38,265 nt of DNA from Caulobacter sp. AP07 (GCF_000281955.1 NZ_AKKF01000142.1:1-38265); one strand, 5' to 3'; positions 15,006 to 23,799 are shown, numbered from the stretch's first letter. Notes: a model not told the origin generated them from the letters alone. Program-made: numbers and translations.

Positions 15006-15401
15006 TCAGTAAGCGGCGACGGCGCGCTCGACGGCCTCGACCAGGGCGGCTTCGACCAGTGGTTTTTCGATGACGCGGCTATAGCCCGCCGCCAGGGCCT
15101 GATCGACCAGGCGCGCCGAAGGAAACGCGGTGATCAACAGCGCTTGCCCTTGCCACCCCCGTTCACGCAACCGCCTCAGGATCGACAGGCCGTCGATCTC
15201 GGGCATGCGGTAATCGGCGACCAAGCACACCGCGCCGAGCGCCGTGGGGTCGGCCAACAGGGCCAGACCCGAGGCGTAGGCGCGCACCTCGAAGCCTCGC
15301 CCACGCAGGAGCAATTGCAGTGAGCGGCGGACACCAGGATCGTCTTCGACCAGCAACAGCCGCGCACGGCCTTCGAGCTTGGTGGGAAGCGCTTGCGTCA
15401 T
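15006..15401 (-). CDS. Stand-alone receiver-domain protein next to fixJ
   Basis: 131 residues from ATG 15401; a GTG at 15434 would add 11 residues and lacks a ribosome site, as does the ATG to a large extent. It is one complete receiver domain: acidic pair VEDD, phospho-acceptor Asp in VADYRMPEIDG, Thr in LLITAF and Lys in VIEKP. There is no output domain. In Caulobacter crescentus a lone receiver, FixT, inhibits FixL autophosphorylation; position beside fixLJ and a FixJ-like site upstream make a similar feedback role plausible. It has only one cysteine, so an iron-sulphur cluster of the kind reported for FixT is unlikely. It could instead be a phosphate sink. Confidence 0.88.
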   Translation of the reverse strand: MTQALPTKLEGRARLLLVEDDPGVRRSLQLLLRGRGFEVRAYASGLALLADPTALGAVCLVADYRMPEIDGLSILRRLRERGWQGQALLITAFPSARLVDQALAAGYSRVIEKPLVEAALVEAVERAVAAY

Positions 15402-15459
15402 GTCGGCCTGCTTGCCGCGACCCGGAATGGTCACGGCTTGGACATGCCATATGGCTCCA

Positions 15460-15476
15460 GCGCGGTCGTTACGTAG
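15460..15476 (-). promoter_or_regulatory. Putative FixJ site upstream of the lone receiver
   Basis: Minus strand CTACGTA followed after five bases by CGCGC, so the second half deviates from CCCAA. The core is about 70 bases before the ATG at 15401, close to the spacing seen at fixK. Confidence 0.4.
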
Positions 15477-15482
15477 ACCCCC

Positions 15483-16103
15483 TTAGGCCTCGTCCTGCAA
15501 ACCCGCGGCGAAGGCGATCCGCAGCGCCTCCGAGAGGCTCTTGACCTGCAGCTTGGCCATCACGTTGGCGCGATGGACCTCGACGGTGCGCGGCGAGATG
15601 CCCAGGTCGAAGGCGATGGTCTTGTTGGGAAGGCCCTGGGCCATGCCCTTGAGCACGTCCTGCTCGCGGCTGGTCAGGGCCGCGATGGCGACCGCCGCAT
15701 CGCTCGCCCGCGCCGCACGGGCTTCGACGTCGTCCAGCCGCTCGAAGGCCGCGATGATGGCGGTCAGCAGTACGGCCTTCTCGAACGGCTTCTCAATGAA
15801 ATCGACCGCCCCGCCCTTCATGGCGCGAACCGCCACGGTGATGTCTCCGTGCCCGGTCAGGACCACGACCGGCATGGCGATGCCGCGCTCGGCCATGACC
15901 TTCTGGACCTCCAGGCCGTCCATGCCCGGCATGCGCACGTCCAACAGCACGCAGCCCGGCTCGGCGTCCTTGGCCGCCTGCAGGAAGGCGTCTCCCGAGG
16001 CGTAGGTCGACACCGCGTAGCCGGACGTTTTGAGCATGAACCCGGCCGAGCGACGGATCGCCTCCTCGTCATCGACGATATGGATCATCCGTCTAGCGCT
16101 CAT
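15483..16103 (-). CDS. fixJ: FixJ-family response regulator
   Basis: 206 residues: receiver domain (DD at 11-12, phospho-Asp55 in LLDVRMPGMDG, Thr83, Lys105 in IEKPF) and a LuxR-type HTH near the C-terminus (LTSREQDVLKGMAQGLPNKTIAFDLGISPRTVEVHRANVMAKL). This is the FixJ layout; phosphorylated FixJ activates fixK and related promoters when oxygen is low. AGGAGG lies before the ATG at 16103, which is inside the end of the sensor gene (11-base overlap), so kinase and regulator are co-translated. Confidence 0.95.
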   Translation of the reverse strand: MSARRMIHIVDDEEAIRRSAGFMLKTSGYAVSTYASGDAFLQAAKDAEPGCVLLDVRMPGMDGLEVQKVMAERGIAMPVVVLTGHGDITVAVRAMKGGAVDFIEKPFEKAVLLTAIIAAFERLDDVEARAARASDAAVAIAALTSREQDVLKGMAQGLPNKTIAFDLGISPRTVEVHRANVMAKLQVKSLSEALRIAFAAGLQDEA

Positions 16104-17976
16104 GGATGGCCTCCTTCTCGACCTTGACCAGCGTGAAATGGAATTGCGAGCCGCCGCCGGGCCTGGGCTCATGCCAGATGCGACCGCCGTTGGCCTCGAC
16201 GATCGTGCGGCAGATCGACAGCCCCAGCCCCATGCCTTCGGTCTTGGTGCTGACGAACGCGGTAAACAGTTGCCCAGCAATGCTCGACGCGACGCCGGGA
16301 CCGTTGTCGGCGATCGTCACCCGCACCAGGCCGTCGCCTTGGTCACGCGTGCGAAGCCAGAGCCTGGGCTGCTCGGCGCCGCTCATGGCCTCGACCGCGT
16401 TGCGCGCCAAGTTGATCACCACCTGCTGGATCTGCACGCGATCGATCAGCACGGGCGTGGCGGCGGCGTCCAGTTCGAAAATCGGATCGAGCCCCTGGTC
16501 GCGGGCCCCCATCAAGCCTAGGGCGGCGGCTTCGTGAATGACGGACGGCAGGTCCTCGACGCTCTTTTCAACCTCGCCCCGGGCGACGAAATCGCGCAGC
16601 CGCCGGACGATATGGCCCGCGCGCATCGCCTCGGCGGCCGCGTCATCGAGGGCCTCGCGGATCATCGGCAGGTCGTCGGAATCCGGCTTGGCCAGGAGAT
16701 CGCGCACCGCCTCGACATAGTTGGCGACGGCGGTGATCGGTTGGTTGAGCTCATGGGCCAGGGTCGAGGCCATGGTCCCCATGCCGCTGACCCGGGCGAT
16801 ATGGATCAGCTCGGCCTGGAGCTCCTCGAGGCGGGCCTGGGTGCGCTGGCGATCGGTCAGGTCGCGGACGAAACCAGTGAACACCCGGGGGCCATGGCCG
16901 ATGGCTTCGCCGACCGACAGCTCCATCGGAAAGGTCGTGCCGTCCTTGCGCATGCCGACGACGACGCGCCCCATGCCGATGACCTTGCGCTCGCCCGTGG
17001 TCAGGTAGCGCTCGATATAGGCGTCGTGGCGCTCGCGGTCGGGCGACGGCATCAGGCAACGAACGTTCTCGCCCAGCACTTCGGTCTCCTGAAAACCGAA
17101 CAGGCGCTCGGCGGCGGCGCTGAACGACAAGATCTTTCCCCGTTCGTCGATGACCACCATGGCGTCGGGAACGGTGGACAGGATCGACCGCAAATGTTCG
17201 GCGCTGGCGTCCAGGGCTTGCTCGCTAGCGCGTTGGTCGGTGACGTCGCGCAGGACCGTGCCAAATCCCCGCAAGGCCCCGGCCCGGTCGTGAAGCGCGG
17301 TGATGGAAACGTGGGCCAGGAATTCCGAACCGTCCTTGCGCAGAAGCCAGGCCTCGTCCTCGATCTTGCCTTCGGCCTGGGCCCTGGCGAGGTCGGCCCG
17401 TGGCTTGCCCGACTGGCGGGCGTCCTGCGGATAGAACGCCGCGACGTCCTGGCCGACGACCTCGGCCTCGCTCCAGCCCATGAGCCTTTGCCCGCCGGCG
17501 TTCCAGATCAACACCCGCCCCTCTGGGCCGAGCATGCAGGTGGCGTACTCGGTCGCGCCGTCGATCAGCAGGTTGAGTCCGCTGGCGACGTCTTCGGCTT
17601 GCCTCGCCCTGGCCGCGGCGCCCTGCTCGCTGGAAGCCGACCGCAGACGCAGCCGTTCGATTTCCGCGCCCACCAGAATTATGCCCGTCGCCGCCAACAG
17701 GAAGGTCAGCGCCTCCGCCATCGCCAGGGCGTCCGGTCGGTCGCGGCCGCTGAACGCGAAACCGGCGACGAGGCCCAAGAACGTGGCGACGAGGCTAGGC
17801 CCCACACCGCCGAACACCGAGGCGACGACAATGGGCACGGTAAAGAGCAGATAGGCGGCATGATCTCCCAGCCAAGGGGCCAATAACCAACGTATCCCAA
17901 TGGCGAGGGCGAAGGCCGCCAGAGCGACGCCGTAGCCCTTCATCCGGTCTCGTTGGAGGGCCAAGCCGAACGCCAT
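16093..17976 (-). CDS. fixL: FixL-type haem oxygen-sensor histidine kinase
   Basis: 627 residues. An N-terminal membrane region of three to four helices (about 15-105, DUF4118-like) is followed by PAS1 (about 130-250) and PAS2 (about 260-375). PAS2 has the FixL haem signature: RHDAYIERY with His317 as likely proximal ligand, IGMGR with Arg337 as the oxygen-responsive arginine, and RKDGTTFPMELSVGE. The kinase core follows with H-box AHELNQP (His408), N-box NLARNAVEAM, DNGPGV and GMGLGLSI. Family knowledge: unliganded haem switches the kinase on and it phosphorylates FixJ. GGGGAAGGTG precedes the ATG at 17976. It is divergent from the acyl-CoA synthetase gene. Confidence 0.95.
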   Translation of the reverse strand: MAFGLALQRDRMKGYGVALAAFALAIGIRWLLAPWLGDHAAYLLFTVPIVVASVFGGVGPSLVATFLGLVAGFAFSGRDRPDALAMAEALTFLLAATGIILVGAEIERLRLRSASSEQGAAARARQAEDVASGLNLLIDGATEYATCMLGPEGRVLIWNAGGQRLMGWSEAEVVGQDVAAFYPQDARQSGKPRADLARAQAEGKIEDEAWLLRKDGSEFLAHVSITALHDRAGALRGFGTVLRDVTDQRASEQALDASAEHLRSILSTVPDAMVVIDERGKILSFSAAAERLFGFQETEVLGENVRCLMPSPDRERHDAYIERYLTTGERKVIGMGRVVVGMRKDGTTFPMELSVGEAIGHGPRVFTGFVRDLTDRQRTQARLEELQAELIHIARVSGMGTMASTLAHELNQPITAVANYVEAVRDLLAKPDSDDLPMIREALDDAAAEAMRAGHIVRRLRDFVARGEVEKSVEDLPSVIHEAAALGLMGARDQGLDPIFELDAAATPVLIDRVQIQQVVINLARNAVEAMSGAEQPRLWLRTRDQGDGLVRVTIADNGPGVASSIAGQLFTAFVSTKTEGMGLGLSICRTIVEANGGRIWHEPRPGGGSQFHFTLVKVEKEAIHER

Positions 17977-18183
17977 GAATCTTCACCTTCCCCGTGGTTG
18001 TGGCGATCCGCCCCAAGGCCCGAACCACGGCTGATCATGCCCCCTCGCGTCGCGGCTTACAAACCGGTTCGGCGAGGTTTGAGCCAAGCCGAATGCGGGA
18101 TTCTACGGATGGCGCGGAAGGGGCGCGACGGGCCATTTGCCCGCTGACCGCCCGCCACGACGGGCCCGACACCCGAGGCCGCC

Positions 18184-20865
18184 ATGTCGCTGCACAATCT
18201 TGCTCCCCTGCTCTCCCCGACCTCTGTGGCGGTGATCGGCGGCTCCGATCGTCCGGGCTCCGTGGGCCAGGTGGTCGTCGAAAACCTGCTGTCCGGCGGC
18301 TTCGCCGGTCCGGTCTACCTGGTCAATCCGCGCCCGCTGTCGGTGGTCGGCACGACGTGGTCGGCGACCATCGCCGATTTGCCCAAGCCGCCTGAACTGG
18401 CCGTGGTGGCCGTCCCGGCCGTCGCCGTTCCCCAGGTGGTCGCCGATCTCGGCGCGACCGGGGTCAAGGTCGCCGTGATCCTCTCGGCGGGGATCACCGA
18501 GGCCAATGGCCTGCGGAAGGCCATGCTGGAGGCCGCCAGGCCCTTTGGCCTGCGGATCATCGGACCCAATGGCTTGGGCCTGCTGGCGCCCCACGCCCAG
18601 CTCAACGCTTCCTTCGCCCGCGGCGCGCCCGGCCCCGGGGGCCTGGCCCTGATCTCCCAGAGCGGCGCCCTAGTCAGCGGCGTGATCGATTGGGCCAATA
18701 CCCGCCAGCTTGGCTTTTCAGGGATCGTCTCGGTGGGCGACATGGCCGAGGTCGACCTGGGCGACCTGATCGACCTCTTCGCCGCCGATCCCCACACCGA
18801 CGCCATCCTGCTCTATGTCGAGGGCGTCACCAACGCGGCCAAGTTCATGTCGGCGGCCCGCGCCGCCGCGCGGATCAAGCCGGTGATCGCCTTGAAAGCC
18901 GGGCGCAACGCCGCCAGCGGCAAGGCCGTCCGCTCCCACACCGGCGCCCTGGCCGGCGCCTACGACGTCCACGCCTGCGCCTTCGAGCGGGCGGGCGTCG
19001 TCCAGGTCGAGACCCTGACCGACCTCTTCGACGCCGCCGCGGTGCTGCGCGCCGGGCGGAGCTTGGCCGGCGAACGCCTGGCCATCGTCACCAATGGCGG
19101 CGGAGCCGGAATCCTGGCCCTGGACGCCATGGCGTCGAGCGGCGGCGTCCTGGCCGAACTCGGGCCGCAGACCTTGGACCGCTTGAACGCCCTCCTCCCC
19201 GCTGGCTGGTCACATGGCGACCCGGTGGACTTGATGGGCGACGCCTCGGCCGAGCGCTATCGCCTGGCGCTCGACGCGGTGCTGGCGGACGCCGGGGTCG
19301 ACGCGGTCCTGGTCATGAATTGTCCCACCGCCTTGTCCAAGCCAGGCGACATCGCCCGGGGCGTGGCCGCCAGCATCGTGGCCGCCCGCGAACGCGGCCT
19401 GCGCAAGCCGGTGATCGCCTGCTGGTTGGGCGACGCCAACCAGGACGCCGCCGGTCCGATCCTCAGCGCGTCCGGCGTCCCGATGTTCGGCGCGCCGGAC
19501 GCCGCCGCGCGGGCCTTAGGCCATCTCCTCGCCGCCCGCCGCGCCAAGGCCGGCCTGATGGCCGCGCCAGCTCGCCACGATGAGCGCGTCGGCGACCGCG
19601 CCGCGGCCCTGGAACTGATCCGGGCCGCAAGGTCGCAGGGCCGCACCCTGCTCAACGAGGTCGAGGCCAAGGCCTTGCTGAACGCCTATGGCGTCGCCAC
19701 CGTCCCGACCCGATTGGCGGCCACGGCCCAAGACGTCGCCAGGCTCTGCGCCGAGCTCGCCCCGCCCTACGCCGTCAAGATCGTCTCGCCGCAGATCTCC
19801 CACAAATCCGACCTCGGCGGCGTCGCCCTCGATCTCCCGAACGCCGAGGCCGCCAGCGCGGCCGCCGCGGCCATGGCCGCCCGCATCGCCAAAACCCGCC
19901 CTGACGCCATGATCACCGGGTTCGCGGTGGAAACCATGATCCCTCTGCGACGCGCCCACGAACTTATCGTCGGCCTCGCCCAAGACGCCACCTTCGGTCC
20001 GGTGCTGATGGTCGGGGCCGGCGGCAAGGCGGTCGAGGTGCTCAAGGATCGCGCGCTGGGCCTGCCGCCCCTCGACGGCGACCTGGCGCACGCAATGATC
20101 GCCAAAACCCAGATATCGCGCCTGCTGGCCGGCTACCGCGACGAGCCGCAAGCCGACATCGCCGAGGTCGCCGCCACCCTGGAGGCGCTCTCGGCCATCG
20201 CCGTCGACCTGCCCGACATCGTGGAGCTGGACATCAACCCCTTGCGCGTCGACGCCTACGGCGTCCTTGCGCTCGACGCGCGCATCGTGATCACCCCGGA
20301 CGCCGATCCCGGGTCGCGCCTCGTCATTCGCCCCGTGCCGATGGAATGGGCCGCCGACTTGCGGACCCGAAGCGGCGTGGCCTTCCATGTCCGACCGGTG
20401 CGTCCCGACGACACGCCCGCCGTGGCCGCCTTCTTCGCGCAACTCGACGCCGAGGACCTGCGACTGCGGTTTCTGTCGCCCCTGCGCACCGTTGACGCCG
20501 GCCGCCTGGCGCTGATGACCCAGGTCGATTACCGCCGCACCATGACCTTCCTGGCCTTCGACGCCGATCGCCAGACGGTCATCGCCACCGCCATGCTGGC
20601 CTCCGGCGCCGATCCCGAGCGCGCCGAGGTGGCCGTCGCGGTGCGAAGCGACTTGAAAGGCCATGGCCTGGGCTGGACCCTCCTCGACCACGTTCTGCGC
20701 TATGCGCGCGCCCAGGGGGTCAAGGTCGTGCATTCGATCGAGAGCGCCGACAATGTCGCGGCCCTTCAGCTCGAAAGGGACATGGGCTTCACCGCCCGGA
20801 TCTGTCCCGATGACACCGGCCTGCGGATCGTCGAACATCAGATCGACGTGAGCGCCAACGCCTAG
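18184..20865 (+). CDS. ADP-forming acyl-CoA synthetase fused to GNAT acetyltransferase
   Basis: 893 residues: CoA-binding Rossmann domain (about 10-130, VAVIGGSDRPGSVG), succinyl-CoA-ligase-like domains, an ATP-grasp domain (about 480-700, KIVSPQISHKSDLGGV) and a C-terminal GNAT domain (about 730-890, acetyl-CoA loop RSDLKGHGLGWTLL). Proteins of this layout include the Pat lysine acetyltransferases, which modify and switch off acetyl-CoA synthetase. In Salmonella Pat the synthetase half is thought to lack its phospho-histidine; here SHTGALAG keeps it (His252), so the synthetase half may still make ATP and acetate from acetyl-CoA and ADP. It is divergent from fixL and ends in a strong shared terminator. 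Confidence 0.93.
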   Translation: MSLHNLAPLLSPTSVAVIGGSDRPGSVGQVVVENLLSGGFAGPVYLVNPRPLSVVGTTWSATIADLPKPPELAVVAVPAVAVPQVVADLGATGVKVAVILSAGITEANGLRKAMLEAARPFGLRIIGPNGLGLLAPHAQLNASFARGAPGPGGLALISQSGALVSGVIDWANTRQLGFSGIVSVGDMAEVDLGDLIDLFAADPHTDAILLYVEGVTNAAKFMSAARAAARIKPVIALKAGRNAASGKAVRSHTGALAGAYDVHACAFERAGVVQVETLTDLFDAAAVLRAGRSLAGERLAIVTNGGGAGILALDAMASSGGVLAELGPQTLDRLNALLPAGWSHGDPVDLMGDASAERYRLALDAVLADAGVDAVLVMNCPTALSKPGDIARGVAASIVAARERGLRKPVIACWLGDANQDAAGPILSASGVPMFGAPDAAARALGHLLAARRAKAGLMAAPARHDERVGDRAAALELIRAARSQGRTLLNEVEAKALLNAYGVATVPTRLAATAQDVARLCAELAPPYAVKIVSPQISHKSDLGGVALDLPNAEAASAAAAAMAARIAKTRPDAMITGFAVETMIPLRRAHELIVGLAQDATFGPVLMVGAGGKAVEVLKDRALGLPPLDGDLAHAMIAKTQISRLLAGYRDEPQADIAEVAATLEALSAIAVDLPDIVELDINPLRVDAYGVLALDARIVITPDADPGSRLVIRPVPMEWAADLRTRSGVAFHVRPVRPDDTPAVAAFFAQLDAEDLRLRFLSPLRTVDAGRLALMTQVDYRRTMTFLAFDADRQTVIATAMLASGADPERAEVAVAVRSDLKGHGLGWTLLDHVLRYARAQGVKVVHSIESADNVAALQLERDMGFTARICPDDTGLRIVEHQIDVSANA

Positions 20866-20969
20866 TCCGCTTGCGGGACATGCCCGCTCTTGAATAGGTC
20901 GCAGGTCCGCGACGACGGGGCTCGGCCGAGAATCCCTCAAGGCCGGCATGCGGAGACGACGCGATCAAC

Positions 20970-21014
20970 GCGCGCCAAGCCCGCGACGGCGGAACCGTCA
21001 CGGGCTTGGCGCGC
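20970..21014. terminator. Bidirectional terminator between the synthetase and a universal stress gene
   Basis: Fourteen-base perfect arms (20970-20983 and 21001-21014, GCGCGCCAAGCCCG) enclose an inner GACGG/CCGTC stem. It lies between two convergent genes, so it ends both transcripts. Confidence 0.75.
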
Positions 21015-21022
21015 ATCCTGCG

Positions 21023-21820
21023 TCAGTGGCCAAGCAGCAGGGGCAGCTGCGCCGCGTCCAGCATCCGGCGCGTGACGCCGCCAAACAGCTCCTCCCTCAG
21101 ACGTCCCTGGCCGTAGGCGCCCATCAGGCAATAGCCGGCGCCCGCGGCGGCGCACGCTTCGAGGATCTGGGCGTCGGGCTTGTCGCCGTCGGCCGGAATG
21201 CGCCGGATGGCGGCGTGAATGTCATGGCGCGACAGATAAGTCGCTGCCGCCTCGGCCGGGGCGCCCTCTTGGTCGCCCACCGTGAAGAGCTCGACCGAGG
21301 CGGCCAGCTTCAGCAGCGGTGCGCCGGCCCGAAGGGTCGCCATCACCGACGGCGAACCGTCCCAGGCGACCACCACCGGGCCGGTGAGGTCGATGCCGCG
21401 GACATTGTCGGGAACCGCGACCACCGGGCAACAGGCCTGGGTGGCGATGGCGTTGACCACGCCGCGCGGCTCCACGTCGAGCAGGCGGTCGCGCTTGCAA
21501 TTGACGACGATCAGGTCGGCCAGGCCAGCCTCGCGCATCAGGCATTGCGCCACGTCGCCGGTGGCGTCGACCCAGTCCCAAGGCGCCTGCTCGTGGGCCA
21601 GGCGGGTCTCCACGGCGATACGATTGGCTGCCTCCACCCTGCGCTCCTCGGCCTGGATCATCGCCTGAGCCGCGCCGTCGATGTCGCCGACGAAGGTGGG
21701 GACCGGTGTGACGTCCACGCACCGCAGATGCCCGTTCAGGGCGCGGGTAAGATCAAGGGCCGCCTGCAGGCGCGCCTCCTGACCGGCGTCATCGTGCACA
21801 AGCAGCAGAACCGTCTTCAT
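21023..21820 (-). CDS. Universal stress protein, two-domain (copy 1)
   Basis: 265 residues starting MKTVLLLVHDDAGQEARL, with AGGAGG before the ATG at 21820. It carries two UspA-like halves; the second ends with GAYGQGRLREELFGGVTRRML, matching the G-x2-G-x9-G-S/T ATP-binding motif. Universal stress proteins bind ATP or AMP and support survival in starvation and hypoxia, though their action is usually indirect. A close paralogue with the same ends lies at 23.8-24.6 kb. It is divergent from fixK and shares its 179-base promoter region. Confidence 0.93.
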   Translation of the reverse strand: MKTVLLLVHDDAGQEARLQAALDLTRALNGHLRCVDVTPVPTFVGDIDGAAQAMIQAEERRVEAANRIAVETRLAHEQAPWDWVDATGDVAQCLMREAGLADLIVVNCKRDRLLDVEPRGVVNAIATQACCPVVAVPDNVRGIDLTGPVVVAWDGSPSVMATLRAGAPLLKLAASVELFTVGDQEGAPAEAAATYLSRHDIHAAIRRIPADGDKPDAQILEACAAAGAGYCLMGAYGQGRLREELFGGVTRRMLDAAQLPLLLGH

Positions 21821-21925
21821 TGTCGCCTCCTGGGAGTTTCGAACGGCGAGGCTAAGCACGGGATCCACAGATCGGTATTCGGGTTTATACTGAGGACAAG
21901 AGGCTCCGGCGCACCGCGACCTCGA

Positions 21926-21942
21926 CTACGTAAACATCCCAA
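21926..21942 (+). promoter_or_regulatory. Putative FixJ site upstream of fixK
   Basis: CTACGTA, five bases, CCCAA; the core is about 70 bases before the fixK ATG. The same motif and spacing occur upstream of adhP. Activation of fixK by FixJ is the known family circuit; the site itself is inferred. Confidence 0.55.
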
Positions 21943-21999
21943 TGGGCGACCAACCGCCCTCCGCCTATCCCTGAGACCTGCCGCTCAAGGAGACGTGCG

Positions 22000-22671
22000 A
22001 TGTCCATGCCAGCTCTTCTGCGAGATCGCGCCGACGCCACGACGCGGAGCGCTCAGGTCATTTCCCCCGTCGAGGTCTTCGGCGCGATCGGGGTGGGCAT
22101 AGCCTTCTCCGGCGGCGAGGAGATTTACGCTCAGGATGAGGAAACCGACATGGTCTACCAGGTCCAACGCGGCGCGGTCCGCGCCTCCCGCCTGCTCGGC
22201 GATGGACGTCGGCAGATCGCCGGCTTCTACTATCCCGGCGACCTGTTTGGTCTGGAGGCTGGCCCCACGCACCGCGCCTCGGCCGAAGCCCTGTGCGACA
22301 GCAAGATCCTCGTGGCCAAACGCTCGGTCCTGAAACACTACGGCGAGGCGGGCGAACGCCTGGAGCGGCTGATCTGGCGCGCCACCGGCCAGGAACTGGG
22401 CCGGGCCCACGACCACATGATGCTGCTGGCGCGAAAGAGCGCCTATGAACGGGTGGCGGGGTTCCTGTCGGATGTGGCTCAGCGCCAGGGCGCGGCCTGG
22501 AACGAACTGGCGATGAGCCGCCAGGACATCGCCGATCATCTGGGCCTGACCATCGAGACCGTATCGCGGATGATCACCCAACTGCAGGCCGACGGCCTGG
22601 TGGCCTTAGACGGCTGTCGGCGGTTTCGGGTCGTCGCGCCCGGTCGATTGGCCGACCTGGTCGCGACCTGA
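22000..22671 (+). CDS. fixK: FixK-type Crp/Fnr transcription regulator
   Basis: 223 residues: cyclic-nucleotide-like jelly roll (about 30-140) and a winged HTH near 165-215 with MSRQDIADHLGLTIETVSRMITQLQADGLV. The recognition helix has E-T-V-S-R (E-x-x-S-R), which in FNR/FixK proteins reads TTGA half-sites. The four-cysteine iron-sulphur set of FNR is absent (few Cys), so it is FixK-like and would be controlled by amount, through FixJ. AAGGAGA stands before the ATG at 22000. The TTGA-N6-TCAA palindromes throughout this island are its expected targets. Confidence 0.94.
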   Translation: MSMPALLRDRADATTRSAQVISPVEVFGAIGVGIAFSGGEEIYAQDEETDMVYQVQRGAVRASRLLGDGRRQIAGFYYPGDLFGLEAGPTHRASAEALCDSKILVAKRSVLKHYGEAGERLERLIWRATGQELGRAHDHMMLLARKSAYERVAGFLSDVAQRQGAAWNELAMSRQDIADHLGLTIETVSRMITQLQADGLVALDGCRRFRVVAPGRLADLVAT

Positions 22672-22712
22672 GCCGCTTAGGCCGGGCCGCGCGAAGTCCG
22701 TAGGAGGACCTC

Positions 22713-23228
22713 ATGGCTCCAGACCAAGTCTTTCCACCCGCCGAGCCGTCCAGGCCGCCCGGGTCTCCCGAGGCCAAGGTCAGCGCGATCCTGGCGCGTC
22801 ATCACCTGATGAGCGTGGCGACGCTACGCCCCGACGGTTGGCCACAAGCGACCTTGGTGAACTATCTCGCCGACGGACTGGCGCTCTACTTCCTGGTGGC
22901 GCAGGACAGTCAAAAGCGGGCCAACATCGCCGCCGACCCTCGCGTCTCGATCGCGATCGGCGGCGACGACGAAGGTCCGCCGCAGGGTCTGTCCCTCGCC
23001 GGCCAGGCGGTCCAGGTCGATGATCCGCTTTGGGTCAATGCGCTCAATCGTCGGATCTGGGGAACCCCCGAGTTCGCCCGTTTCGAGCCCCATCCCTCCA
23101 GCCATGCCGTCGCCCTATTGCGGTTCAAGCCGCAATGGGTGTCGTTGATCGACTATGGATCGCCCCCCGGACGGGTTCAGTTGTTCGCCGTGCGGCGGGA
23201 CTGGCGCCTCGAACCCGCCGATGCGTAG
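22713..23228 (+). CDS. Pyridoxamine-5'-phosphate-oxidase-like flavin protein
   Basis: 171 residues with AGGAGG before the ATG at 22713. After a Pro-rich head comes the split-barrel FMN-binding fold: VSAILARHHLMSVATLRPDGWPQATLVNYLADGLALYFLVAQDSQKRANIAADPRVSIAIG. This pattern is usual for the general-stress/PPOX group that binds FMN, F420 or haem and reduces small substrates. It is not the vitamin B6 enzyme itself. It follows fixK by 41 bases on the same strand, so they are probably co-transcribed. Confidence 0.88.
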   Translation: MAPDQVFPPAEPSRPPGSPEAKVSAILARHHLMSVATLRPDGWPQATLVNYLADGLALYFLVAQDSQKRANIAADPRVSIAIGGDDEGPPQGLSLAGQAVQVDDPLWVNALNRRIWGTPEFARFEPHPSSHAVALLRFKPQWVSLIDYGSPPGRVQLFAVRRDWRLEPADA

Positions 23229-23309
23229 TCGCGGCCGATCGCGCGCGTCGTTGCGGCCCCGGGCGTCGCCGCGTCTGAACGTTCTGCCCTGAATGGCGTT
23301 GAAAGGCCC

Positions 23310-23798
23310 ATGTCCCGTCAGAGCGCCGCCGTTCTAGCCTACCGCCTGGATGGCGATCAGCCGGCGTTCCTGCTGGTTCACCCGGGCGGGCCGTTCTGGC
23401 GCAAGCGTGATCTCGGCGCCTGGTCGCTGCCCAAGGGCTTAGTGGAGGCGGGGGAGGATCCAATGACGGCGGCGCGGCGCGAGTTTCGCGAGGAGGTGGG
23501 CCTGGTTCTGGATGGTCCTCTGCAGGCTCTGACACCGCGCCGCGCCTATCGCGGCAAGGTCATACTGCCCTGGTTGACTCACGCGGATCTGAATCTGGAT
23601 CGGTTCACGAGCCAGACCTTCCGGCTGGAATGGCCGCCACGATCGGGCCGCTTCCAGGATGTCCCGGAAGTCGACGAAGCCGCCTATTTCAGTTTGCCTG
23701 CGGCGCTAGAGAAGGTTCTTCCGGCCCAGGCGCCCATCCTCCTGGAAGCCGCGGATCTGCTGGCGCGGGACGGCGCGCAGGCCGCGGGTCTCGAGTGA
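23310..23798 (+). CDS. NUDIX hydrolase
   Basis: 162 residues with the Nudix box G-x5-E-x7-R-E-x2-E-E-x-G at GLVEAGEDPMTAARREFREEVGL, preceded by LGAWSLPKG. Such enzymes cleave nucleoside-diphosphate derivatives with Mg2+; the LPKGLVEAGE form is like that of diadenosine or inositol polyphosphate hydrolases and NUDIX proteins of unknown substrate. It starts at ATG 23310, 81 bases after the PPOX-like gene. It converges on the next universal stress gene with one base between the stops. Confidence 0.9.
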   Translation: MSRQSAAVLAYRLDGDQPAFLLVHPGGPFWRKRDLGAWSLPKGLVEAGEDPMTAARREFREEVGLVLDGPLQALTPRRAYRGKVILPWLTHADLNLDRFTSQTFRLEWPPRSGRFQDVPEVDEAAYFSLPAALEKVLPAQAPILLEAADLLARDGAQAAGLE

Positions 23799-23799
23799 G

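Noticed and set aside
16534..17886. 450-codon frame antisense to fixL
   Set aside because: Shadow frame; the minus strand encodes a complete FixL with haem and kinase motifs.
19516..20949. 477-codon frame antisense to the acyl-CoA synthetase
   Set aside because: Low-complexity Gly/Asp/Arg/His content and no recognisable motif; the sense gene is well supported.
21500..21513. TTGACGACGATCAG, also present near 24279-24292
   Set aside because: Lies within the conserved VNCKRD/DLIV coding block of two paralogous universal stress genes; explained by protein conservation.
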